Source: Candidatus Methanoxibalbensis ujae
GTDB lineage: Archaea > Halobacteriota > Syntropharchaeia > Alkanophagales > Methanospirareceae
NCBI GenBank assembly: GCA_026134085.1
Contig: JAOQIN010000013.1
Span: forward strand, 1 to 42,569
Direction: 5' to 3'
DNA: 42,569 nt
Part shown: in pieces, positions 15,577-22,961 of the stretch
How positions within the stretch are numbered: the first letter of the stretch is position 1
Layout: every line of letters begins with the position of its first letter
The notes under the pieces: model-generated
What the model saw: only the letters and a program-made list of their open reading frames with translations
Databases searched by the model: none
What the model was told of the DNA's origin: nothing
Made by a program: the position numbers and the translations under genes

Positions 15577-15843
15577 ACGATATCTGCTCTCAAATTCCTC
15601 AAAATCCGACTTCAAAGCAGATGCTGCGGAAATCAGCACATCAATCACATCAGTTTCATCATCTCTCAACTTCACAAAAAGCACGGGATCGCTCAATATC
15701 GGATGTTTCATGTTGTATGTCGCCATCTCAACACGCTCATCCTCAAGAAGCTTCGCAACTAACGGCACCAAAAATGTGTGCGTCTCCCCTTTTATCTCGA
15801 GCTTTATCATCCCTTTCCCGCGCTCCAACACCTTAAGATGCAT
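15562..15843 (-). CDS. rpoL: DNA-directed RNA polymerase subunit L (Rpo11)
   Basis: 93 residues from the ATG at 15843, chosen because a GAGGTGAG ribosome site lies just upstream. The sequence has the Rpb11-like fold pattern (IKGETHTF, then LLEDERVEMATYNMKHPILSDPVLFVKL). It pairs with subunit D in the polymerase assembly platform. It follows csl4, a common archaeal pairing. Its last codons and TAG stop lie within the tRNA-Gly gene, so processing of the tRNA from a shared transcript would cut the rpoL mRNA at its stop codon. Confidence 0.93.
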   Translation of the reverse strand: MHLKVLERGKGMIKLEIKGETHTFLVPLVAKLLEDERVEMATYNMKHPILSDPVLFVKLRDDETDVIDVLISAASALKSDFEEFESRYRAAMV

Positions 15844-15942
15844 CCTTCCTCTCACCTCATCCTCCTCTCTCCGCTCACCTCATCCTTCTCTCTCTGCGAA
15901 CCCGGCGCATTATTTTTCATTTGTTCATACTTCATTCAAACC

Positions 15943-16506
15943 TCAAACAGGATAATAATCCTCAGACAATTTTCTGAGCTCTATTCTACCACACTCATCG
16001 CAGACAAGCACATTTCCCTTTCTTCTCAATACCCCTCTGCATGAAGAGCACACCGCTTTTATCACACCGAGTTTCGGTTCAGCTGTGCTCAATCGCAGCG
16101 CCTTCGCATCTATGACACGTGCCTTCACAATATCCAATATTCCGAACTCCTGCTTCAAATCCTTCACGAACCCACGCTTTATGTTTGATATGTGTATCAC
16201 ACCTGGAAGCGATACTGCAAGATTTCTGTCCTCATGACCCACAATATATGCGATGTTCATGATGACAAGCGACTCCTTTATGTCTTCAACCCTGCCCACC
16301 ACAACATCTCCCCGCTCCGGTATAGGCGGCGTATCAACAACAGGCACAACCTCTATCTCACGCTGCCTGCTGACACGCACCCTCCCTGTGAGCGATGCAT
16401 ATATGTTGCCTTTGTCGTCATATACGCCTCTGCCCGGCGTAAATTCTTCCGTAGTGCCGAGAAAATCTCCAGGAACCACTATCTTTCCCGTCCTCGTAAC
16501 TGCCAT
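15943..16506 (-). CDS. csl4: Exosome complex RNA-binding protein Csl4
   Basis: 187 residues. The N-terminal domain starts VVPGDFLGTTEEFTPGRGVY. A central S1-type RNA-binding domain spans about 64-140 (GDVVVGRVEDIKESLVIM), and a C-terminal zinc ribbon has CSSC and CDEC (about 153-174). It forms part of the cap of the archaeal exosome that feeds RNA into the Rrp41/42 ring. GAAGGTGAG lies just ahead of the ATG. It is the first gene of the unit running to traB. The 99-nt spacer to rpoL contains the 13-nt segment AGGATGAGGTGAG twice. Confidence 0.95.
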   Translation of the reverse strand: MAVTRTGKIVVPGDFLGTTEEFTPGRGVYDDKGNIYASLTGRVRVSRQREIEVVPVVDTPPIPERGDVVVGRVEDIKESLVIMNIAYIVGHEDRNLAVSLPGVIHISNIKRGFVKDLKQEFGILDIVKARVIDAKALRLSTAEPKLGVIKAVCSSCRGVLRRKGNVLVCDECGRIELRKLSEDYYPV

Positions 16507-16638
16507 CTCCTCTCACCTTCCGCGCTCGTCGCGCCACACTCATCGCTTCTCCAACATATTCCTTAGCCCGCATCACATAAAATCGTTATCAGATGCTTTA
16601 AATAAAACTGAAAAATAAGCGGTAACTGATGCGGTGGG

Positions 16639-16670
16639 AAGCCATTCATCATCAAAGCCATTCATCATCA
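16639..16670. repeat. Tandem duplication, 2 x 16 bp
   Basis: The unit AAGCCATTCATCATCA occurs twice with no spacer and no mismatch. It lies about 130 bp upstream of csl4 on the side of its promoter. It looks like a replication slippage product; an operator role is possible but unsupported. Confidence 0.7.
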
Positions 16671-16814
16671 TTTCGAGCAACAGACAGCCACGCTTAACAG
16701 TGAAAACAATGGGATCATGCCGTATCTTAAACGCATTTGAATTACAAAAACAATTATATCTCCGCATTGGAATGATTTGACGGCTTCAAACCCGCTGTGC
16801 GTGGGCATGCAGCA

Positions 16815-16858
16815 TTGCCTGTTCATGGCTCACAGCTTGCCTGTTCATGGCTCACAGC
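16815..16858. repeat. Tandem duplication, 2 x 22 bp
   Basis: TTGCCTGTTCATGGCTCACAGC (22 nt) is repeated perfectly head to tail. The flanks carry GCATGC segments (16805, 16858) that could pair across the repeat. Non-coding gap between csl4 and lonB. Confidence 0.75.
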
Positions 16859-17242
16859 ATGCGAAGTGCATGCGAGCTGGAACTTGCCTTTCATTCTTGC
16901 TACCTTGCTATTTTTAAATTATAAATATAATAAGAGAGACCTCTTCATGTGGCGTTTGAGAATATTAAATCCGACAAACAATTCATCGCACTGCGGATAA
17001 ATCTCAATTGGCTTCATTATCAGATACAGTGTATCAGCACACATTCTGAGATTTGATCATTTTTCTCTTTTGATCTTATTATTAATGATCTCTGCCATTC
17101 ATAATTATTCTCCGTCTGTTTTTGCACATTTTTACACATCATGATGGTTCACTCATCAGTGTGATGGAAATGTGATGGAGGAGGAGTGAGAGAGGATCGG
17201 GTGAGAGAGGATTTGAGTAAAAGATAATAGAAACAAGTGCCT

Positions 17243-17254
17243 CTTATAAAATAT
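17243..17254 (+). promoter_or_regulatory. TATA-like box of lonB
   Basis: CTTATAAAATAT is centred near 17248. Archaeal transcripts start about 22-28 nt downstream of the box centre, here about 17270-17276, which is after the ATG at 17260. An in-frame GTG at 17278 would suit a leaderless start. Confidence 0.5.
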
Positions 17255-17259
17255 AGCAA

Positions 17260-19791
17260 ATGCACAAAAACGGAGCTGTGGGGGATGAAAGCATAGAGGA
17301 TGATGATCTCCTTGCAGGCATAGATGTTGAGACGACAGAGGAAGTTGATGTGCCCAAGATGCTGATTGATCAGGTGATCGGTCAAGACCACGCTGTTGAG
17401 GTCATAAAGAAAGCAGCGAAGCAGCGCAGGCATGTCCTTCTCATAGGAACGCCGGGAACAGGGAAGTCAATGCTCGCGAGGAGCATGGCCGAGCTCCTGC
17501 CGCATGAGGAACTTCAGGACATACTTGTGTATCCAAATCCAGAGGACAAGAACAACCCGAAGATAAGAGTTGTGCCGGCCGGGAAGGGCAAAGAGATCGT
17601 TGAAATGCACCGTATGGAGGCGAGAAAGCGAATTCAAGCGCGCAATTCTTTCATGTTTTTCCTGTTTATAATGCTGCTCGCGATAGGTGTCATACTTGCA
17701 TTCAGATATGACAAGCCAGAATACATATTCTGGGCACTCATCGCAGCACTCGTGCTGTTCCTGCTTGCTCGCTGGTCAATGCCGAAGGAAGAACATCTCA
17801 TACCCAAGCTGCTCGTTTCAAACGCCGGAAAGGAGACCGCTCCTTTCGTTGATGCGACAGGTGCCCACTCAGGTGCTCTCCTTGGAGATGTTCGTCATGA
17901 CCCCTATCAGTGCATCATAGGCTCCATGAGAATTCAAACGGCAGACGGAAGGAAGGTGGAGATAAGCGAGATCGTTGATCCGCTGTTGAAGGGCGATGGT
18001 GAGAGGGAGCTCTCAGATGATGAGGTGTTTGAGGTGCTCGGCGGCTGCGAGCTGGGATTCTGCGTCACGAAAGTGAGGAGGGTTTTCAAGAGATATTTCT
18101 GTGGTGATGTGTTTGAGATAAAGACGGGACAAGGTCACAGGATAATCGTGACGGGTAATCATCCGGTAGCTGTTTTTGACGGAAAACACCTGCGATACAA
18201 ACTCGCTGAGGAACTCAGCACCCATGACATATGCGTTGTGCTGCATTATGCTGATGATTCCCGTGCATTTCAGCGTCATTTCAGGAGTTTCATGGATTTC
18301 AGGAGTTTCATGAGGTCTCTCTCCTCTGCTGTTCTGTTTCAGGCGGATGAAGGAGAGGCGGCAGCGCATGCTGTTGTGGGCGGATATGAGTATGATGAGA
18401 TAACAAGTGTGAGGCGTGTTCATTATGAGGGTTATGTCTACAATCTCACGACAGAGACGGGCAACTACATTGTTGAGAACATATTGACCCACAATTCGGG
18501 CGGATTGGAGACTCCCGCGCACGAGCGAGTTGAGGCAGGTGCGATACACAAGGCGCACAAGGGCGTGCTCTTCATAGATGAAGTCAACATGCTTCGCCCT
18601 GAGATGCAGCAGGCTCTTCTCACAGCGATGCAGGAGAAGGAGTTCCCGATAACCGGACAATCAGAGAGAAGTGCGGGCGCAATGGTGAAAACAGACCCTG
18701 TGCCGTGCGATTTCATAATGGTCGCCGCCGGAAATCTCGATGCAGTCACGGGAATGCATCCCGCACTCCGCTCTCGCATAAAAGGCTACGGCTACGAGAT
18801 ATACATGCATGACACGATGGAAGACACCCTTGAAAACCGCAGAAAGCTTGTGAGATTCATCGCGCAGGAGGTGAAGAGAGACGGTAAAATACCTCACTTT
18901 GACCGCTCAGGCATCCGTGAAATACTGAGAGAGGCGAGGAGAAGAACAGGGAGAAGAGGACATCTCACACTCATACTCCGTGATCTCGGTGGTCTCGTTC
19001 GCGTTGCGGGCGACATCGCACGTGCTGAAAACGCAAAATATGTCACGGCGGAGCATGTCATCCGTGCGAAGGAAATGGCACGCAGCATTGAACAGCAGGT
19101 GGCTGATGAATTCCTTGAGAAAAAGAGGGAATACAAGCTCTTCAGAACAGAAGGATACGAGATTGGGCGCGTGAACGGTCTTGCAATAGTCGGTGATTCG
19201 GGCATCGTGCTCCCCATAATCGCTGAAGTTACACCTGCACAGTCAAAAAATGAAGGAAAAGTTATCGCAACAGGCAGACTTCAGGAAATAGCGAGAGAAG
19301 CAGTTCAAAATGTCAGCGCAGTTTTTAAAAAACTGACGGGAAAAAATCTATCCAACAGGGACATCCATATTCAGTTCATAGGCACATATGAGGGAATAGA
19401 AGGAGATTCAGCAAGCATATCAATCGCAACCGCTGTCATCTCAGCAATTGAGAACATCCCGGTTGATCAGAGTGTCGCGATGACAGGATCGCTCTCAGTG
19501 CGGGGAGATGTGCTCCCTGTGGGAGGAGTTACACAGAAAATAGAGGCGGCAGCACAAGCTGGAATTAAAAAGGTGCTCATACCTCAGGCAAATATAAAAG
19601 ATGTGCTCATAGAAGACAGATATAAAGACAAAATTGAGATTGTTCCGGTCTCAACAATAGAGGATGTGCTTGAGCTCTCTCTCGTGGGAAGGAAAAAGAA
19701 GAAGTTCATTGACAGAGTGAGAAGTGCAACTGCCGAGGTCGCTCAGATATTGGATGGTGTTGTTGAAAAAACTGTCAAAAACGGCGCCTGA
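17260..19791 (+). CDS. lonB: Membrane-anchored ATP-dependent protease LonB, interrupted by a mini-intein
   Basis: 843 residues as encoded. Walker A is GTPGTGKS (63-70). Two membrane helices (131-148, 154-171) lie inside the AAA+ domain, as in archaeal LonB. Walker B is GVLFIDEVNML after the intein. The C-terminal protease domain has the Ser-Lys dyad S717 (EGDSAS) and K760 (GGVTQK), 43 apart as in Lon. The host protein is cut after GDVRHDPYQ by an intein of residues 218-412; splicing restores GDVRHDPYQSGG, leaving about 648 residues. LonB degrades misfolded and regulatory proteins at the membrane. The start may be a GTG at 17278, given the TATA position. Confidence 0.95.
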   Translation: MHKNGAVGDESIEDDDLLAGIDVETTEEVDVPKMLIDQVIGQDHAVEVIKKAAKQRRHVLLIGTPGTGKSMLARSMAELLPHEELQDILVYPNPEDKNNPKIRVVPAGKGKEIVEMHRMEARKRIQARNSFMFFLFIMLLAIGVILAFRYDKPEYIFWALIAALVLFLLARWSMPKEEHLIPKLLVSNAGKETAPFVDATGAHSGALLGDVRHDPYQCIIGSMRIQTADGRKVEISEIVDPLLKGDGERELSDDEVFEVLGGCELGFCVTKVRRVFKRYFCGDVFEIKTGQGHRIIVTGNHPVAVFDGKHLRYKLAEELSTHDICVVLHYADDSRAFQRHFRSFMDFRSFMRSLSSAVLFQADEGEAAAHAVVGGYEYDEITSVRRVHYEGYVYNLTTETGNYIVENILTHNSGGLETPAHERVEAGAIHKAHKGVLFIDEVNMLRPEMQQALLTAMQEKEFPITGQSERSAGAMVKTDPVPCDFIMVAAGNLDAVTGMHPALRSRIKGYGYEIYMHDTMEDTLENRRKLVRFIAQEVKRDGKIPHFDRSGIREILREARRRTGRRGHLTLILRDLGGLVRVAGDIARAENAKYVTAEHVIRAKEMARSIEQQVADEFLEKKREYKLFRTEGYEIGRVNGLAIVGDSGIVLPIIAEVTPAQSKNEGKVIATGRLQEIAREAVQNVSAVFKKLTGKNLSNRDIHIQFIGTYEGIEGDSASISIATAVISAIENIPVDQSVAMTGSLSVRGDVLPVGGVTQKIEAAAQAGIKKVLIPQANIKDVLIEDRYKDKIEIVPVSTIEDVLELSLVGRKKKKFIDRVRSATAEVAQILDGVVEKTVKNGA
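17911..18495 (+). other. Mini-intein in LonB (195 residues, no homing endonuclease)
   Basis: The intein runs from Cys218 (CIIGSMRIQT, block A) to Asn412, with penultimate His411 and +1 Ser413. Block B is VTGNHPV with Thr298 and His301. Block F is GYVYNLTTETGNYIV. All residues for self-splicing are present. The stretch between blocks B and F is about 85 residues, with no dodecapeptide (LAGLIDADG) motif, so no homing endonuclease remains. It sits in the conserved pore-side segment between the membrane helices and Walker B, a hot spot for archaeal Lon inteins. Confidence 0.95.
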
Positions 19792-19825
19792 AGCTCCCAT
19801 GCATTGTCATGCTCACATCTGGAGT

Positions 19826-20257
19826 TCAACGACGCTGCCTCTGTTTCAGCGACTCCTCCATGACGCACACATCGTGCAGAACGAGCATGCCGTTATCCTC
19901 GCAGAACTTTATTGCAGATGCACTCTCCGAGCCGGGCTGCATCCATATGCGATTTATGCCGAGCTCATGTGCTTCTCTCACAATGATCTCTGTCACATCA
20001 GGAGGCACAACAATATCAACCACATCCGGCTTCTCAGGCAGCTCGCTCAGCGACGCATAACACCGCTCACCTTCTATCTCATCATATTTCGGATTGACAG
20101 GATAGACCTTGTATCCGGCATCTTTCAAAATCCTGAATATCCTGTAACCGTATTTCTCCTTCTTGCGAGTTGCTCCAACAATCGCAAAAACTCTCCTGCT
20201 GAGAAAATCTTCAATTAACTGCTCACTCGTATCAATCCGCCGCACAGAGGCACACAT
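19826..20257 (-). CDS. CoA-binding domain protein (Rossmann fold, CoA_binding_2)
   Basis: 143 residues, one domain. The nucleotide-binding pattern is VFAIVGATRKKEKYGYRI, then GYKVYPVNPKYDEIEG and VVDIVVPPDVTEIIV, and the end has NRIWMQPGSES followed by HDVCVMEE. It matches the small stand-alone CoA-binding proteins related to succinyl-CoA synthetase alpha subunit. No catalytic histidine domain follows. Its function is unknown in this family. It is convergent with lonB and divergent from purQ. Confidence 0.88.
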   Translation of the reverse strand: MCASVRRIDTSEQLIEDFLSRRVFAIVGATRKKEKYGYRIFRILKDAGYKVYPVNPKYDEIEGERCYASLSELPEKPDVVDIVVPPDVTEIIVREAHELGINRIWMQPGSESASAIKFCEDNGMLVLHDVCVMEESLKQRQRR

Positions 20258-20362
20258 ATATCATCACACTTCCATCGCTCAGCAAGCACACTCACAGGTT
20301 TTGCCTTCGCTTATATGTCGCGGCTCGGCAAAAGAGATTATTGTTTATTTATTCTATTATGT

Positions 20363-20390
20363 TATAACGGCGTATATATATAACGGCGTA
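20363..20390 (+). promoter_or_regulatory. purQ promoter: TATA stretch flanked by a direct repeat
   Basis: TATAACGGCGTA occurs at 20363-20374 and 20379-20390 (16-bp period) with TATATATATAA between them. The box centre near 20378 predicts a transcript start about 20403. Direct repeats overlapping a TATA box are a common arrangement for archaeal repression. Confidence 0.45.
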
Positions 20391-20458
20391 TCCTGCTCTG
20401 GAGCTGGGCTCTGTGAGGCTCTGTGCTCTCAGCACATGGCTTTCCGTCAGCAACCGTG

Positions 20459-21313
20459 ATGAGGATGATGGCGATTAGGGCACACACCAAAAGCAACCTC
20501 CTCAATCGAGGAAAGAAGAGAGTATGCATACTGCGTATAGAGGGAACAAACTGTGAATGGGAGACCTTCCTGTGCTTCAGAGAGCTCGGAGCGCATGCTG
20601 AGATAGTCCATCTCAAACAGCTGACGGGCGGGCATAGGATCAGGAGGGAGCTTGAAACATATGACATACTTGTCATACCGGGCGGATTTTCAGCAGGCGA
20701 TTATGTGCGTGCGGGTGCGATATTTGCAGCGAGATTAAGGGCTATATGGCGTGATCTGACAAGATTCGTAGATGATGGGAAACCTGTTTTGGGCATTTGC
20801 AATGGATTTCAGGTGCTTGTTGAGCTTGGATTACTGCCTGGATGGGAGGATAAAAAGCAAGTTGCCCTTACAATAAACGATTCTGCGCATTTTGAATGCC
20901 GTTACACAATTTTAAAGCATGAAAACAGAGGTAAATGTGTTTTCACACGTGGAATTGAGAGGGGAGCACTGCTTAAAATGCCTTGCGCACATGCAGAGGG
21001 GAAATTCTTCGTGGAGCCGCATGTGCGGGAGCGCTTCATAAGCATGCTTGAGGAGAAAGACCAGATCGTTTTCAGATACGCGGACAGGCATGGAGACACA
21101 GGCGCCGGATATCCCTGGAATCCGAACGGTTCAATATCAAACATCGCCGCAATATGCAATCCTGAAGGAAATGTGATGGGCATGATGCCACATCCCGAGC
21201 GCGCATTCTTCGCATTCACAGACCCTGAGTGGGCAAGAAATCGCGTGATTTCTGATGAGGCGACAAGCGAATACGGAGATGGAAAACTCATATTTGAGCG
21301 CGTTTTATTGTGA
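20459..21313 (+). CDS. purQ: Phosphoribosylformylglycinamidine synthase subunit PurQ
   Basis: About 284 residues from the ATG at 20459 (other ATGs at 20423, 20465, 20468). PurQ homology starts at RVCILRIEGTNCEWET. The class I glutamine amidotransferase nucleophile Cys is in GICNGFQVL, and the His/Glu pair in MMPHPERAFF near the C-terminus. PurQ releases ammonia from glutamine for PurL, which converts FGAR to FGAM in purine synthesis. No purL or purS lies in the window. The length of about 260-285 is typical of the archaeal form. The 5' extension of about 20 residues has no known role, so the start is uncertain. Confidence 0.93.
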   Translation: MRMMAIRAHTKSNLLNRGKKRVCILRIEGTNCEWETFLCFRELGAHAEIVHLKQLTGGHRIRRELETYDILVIPGGFSAGDYVRAGAIFAARLRAIWRDLTRFVDDGKPVLGICNGFQVLVELGLLPGWEDKKQVALTINDSAHFECRYTILKHENRGKCVFTRGIERGALLKMPCAHAEGKFFVEPHVRERFISMLEEKDQIVFRYADRHGDTGAGYPWNPNGSISNIAAICNPEGNVMGMMPHPERAFFAFTDPEWARNRVISDEATSEYGDGKLIFERVLL

Positions 21314-22560
21314 CACTCCAATTACCCGATTATCATATTGCTTTAACCAGCACAATTATGGCGAGCATTTGAGCTCACAATTACAGCGGGGAGAAACATT
21401 ATATTGCCGCGAAAACACAATAGCTCCTGCAATTGCTGTAAAAACAGTCGCAAACAGTGATGTGGCTATTTCGTCAATTTAATAAAGGAAATGAACCAAC
21501 CTCCACTACCTCCACGTAGAATTGTCATGAGAATTTTTGCACTTGGATTAATCTTTTGAGCTGTTTGTGGAAAGATTCCACAATAAATCCCCAATGGACG
21601 ACAACAAAAATAATTGCTAAAATGTTGAAGTCCTGTTAAAAATGCCCCTGTATCGCCGGTTACTACATATCAATTTCCCATATTCTGTGACTTGCAGCGC
21701 CAGTAAATCCGGCAAAAAGACTATGAAAAGATCGGCATCTGTCGGTTCCATTTTATCCCTCTCATCATATTTTGTCCCTGATTTCTGCTGATAGCTATAT
21801 TCTCATATAAGTTTCGGCGAATGCACTTCAGCCATACTTCAGCCATAATTCTCAGACGCAGCCGCACCGATGCTTTTTCTATGATTTGAGATGCTGCTAT
21901 TATTGTTTGGTCAGTAACATACGAAAGAACTTTTTCCGTATGTGTGTATCAGGTGGTATTTTGATTTCTTTTTTCTTCAAATGAGTGCGCAGAATGTCCA
22001 AAAGCATCAGATAGTTCAGAGGAACTGCTGATGTCTTCTTCCATATGATTTATGAAATACTCATTTTGCCGGGTATCTATTTTTTTCTCTTTGCATGAAG
22101 CAGCACCGCCTTAGCGATTTTGTAAACTTTTGAAGATCTTTCAGCCACTCCCTGTATCTCTCTTCAGATTGACTATCATCAAAAATCTGCTTTCCCCGTC
22201 CAAGAGGTGAGTCAAGTGAGGTGGATATTATGAGCAACCATCAAATTTGAGGCGATCTTCATTTTCTTTCCCTTCTCATATGCCCTTTCGCCTGATCCGG
22301 GGATATACGACATTGCGACCGAAGTGATCACTGTCCCGAAGCAAGCCCATCCTCCTGTTGTCCGGGTGCGATGGCAACGAAGCGAGCGTTGGAGAGCGGA
22401 GAGTCGCCCGAAGCCCCCCTGCCTCCCTCAAGCCTTTCAATTTCCTTTTTTATTTCCTACTTCAGGATTCTCTTTTTACCTTTTTAATCGAAAAAACCAA
22501 AGTTCTCTTCAAATTTTTTGTATGTCCCTGAACCATTCCTTTCATCTATACTGGTATTTG
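21314..22560. other. Gene-poor stretch with probable decayed coding remnants
   Basis: No intact gene is seen over 1.2 kb. On the minus strand several blocks read like protein but in different frames with stops: about 21385-21475 gives IDEIATSLFATVFTAIAGAI, about 21920-22040 gives PLNYLMLLDILRTHLKKKEI followed by KIPPDTHIRKKFF, and about 22110-22200 gives RYREWLKDLQKF. The pattern suggests one or two decayed genes. I cannot name them. A GC-rich patch at 22330-22430 contains CGAAGCGAGCG; it does not fold into a tRNA. Confidence 0.35.
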
Positions 22561-22584
22561 TTCATATGTTACGGGTTTTATTTG

Positions 22585-22625
22585 CAAACCGATTATCTCT
22601 ATTAACAAACCGATTATCTCCATTA
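22585..22625. repeat. Direct repeat 2 x 20 bp upstream of a TATA box (candidate operator)
   Basis: CAAACCGATTATCTCTATTA (22585-22604) and CAAACCGATTATCTCCATTA (22606-22625) differ at one base and have a 21-bp period, two helical turns. They abut a TATA-like box at 22626-22636 on its upstream side. This is the placement expected for an activator site or BRE-proximal regulator. Confidence 0.55.
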
Positions 22626-22636
22626 AATATAAAAGC
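22626..22636 (+). promoter_or_regulatory. TATA-like box upstream of the radical SAM gene
   Basis: AAATATAAAAG predicts a transcript start near 22655, where an ATG (22656) and another (22668) occur. The ATG at 22668 opens a 51-residue frame to 22823 that I cannot support as a gene. If the radical SAM gene at 22962 uses this promoter its leader is about 300 nt. Confidence 0.45.
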
Positions 22637-22961
22637 AAAAGTCCATCTTTGTTGTAATGCGGGCATCATGGGTGAAATTATGGTGCGCAGAAGAAGCGGT
22701 TTGGGATTGACGCTGATTGAAAAGGGCTCGCAGGCACCTCAGCGCAGACTCAGGTCAACAAACTGCTTTGAGACGCCTTTTAGCTGGGAGATCAGAAGAT
22801 ACTCTTACAGGGCAGTTTTGTAAAGAATTACAGCAGAGAAGAGTAGTTATGTTACTGAGGCAAAACAAGCTCCTGAAGATGAAAAAGATTATTATAAAGA
22901 ATAAAGCATATGGAAAATGGTTTGAGATATTTGGGAGAAATTGACAGGGAGATGAGTGAAG

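Larger units (their letters stand above)
16507..17242. other. Non-coding gap with two tandem duplications
   Basis: No convincing gene is seen between divergent csl4 and lonB. Short open frames here have poor composition and no ribosome sites. The gap holds two perfect tandem repeats (16639-16670 and 16815-16858), and the first part becomes AT-rich near 16911-16940. It is long for this genome and probably contains the csl4 promoter and old debris. Confidence 0.5.

Noticed and set aside
15504-15602. N-terminal extension of prf1 reading MRNLRADIVRQW
   Set aside because: It translates through the tRNA-Gly gene; the real start is the ATG at 15503.
16573-16767. 64-codon minus-strand frame in the csl4-lonB gap
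   Set aside because: It runs over a tandem repeat and has no promoter or ribosome site.
16801-16870. Possible CRISPR array
   Set aside because: Only two repeat copies with no spacer between them; no other array or cas gene in the window.
18013-18660. 215-codon frame antisense to the LonB intein
   Set aside because: A shadow of the intein coding strand with no start signals.
22324-22605. 93-codon frame after a GC-rich patch, and a possible RNA gene there
   Set aside because: The patch does not form a cloverleaf or a known RNA fold and the frame's composition is non-coding.
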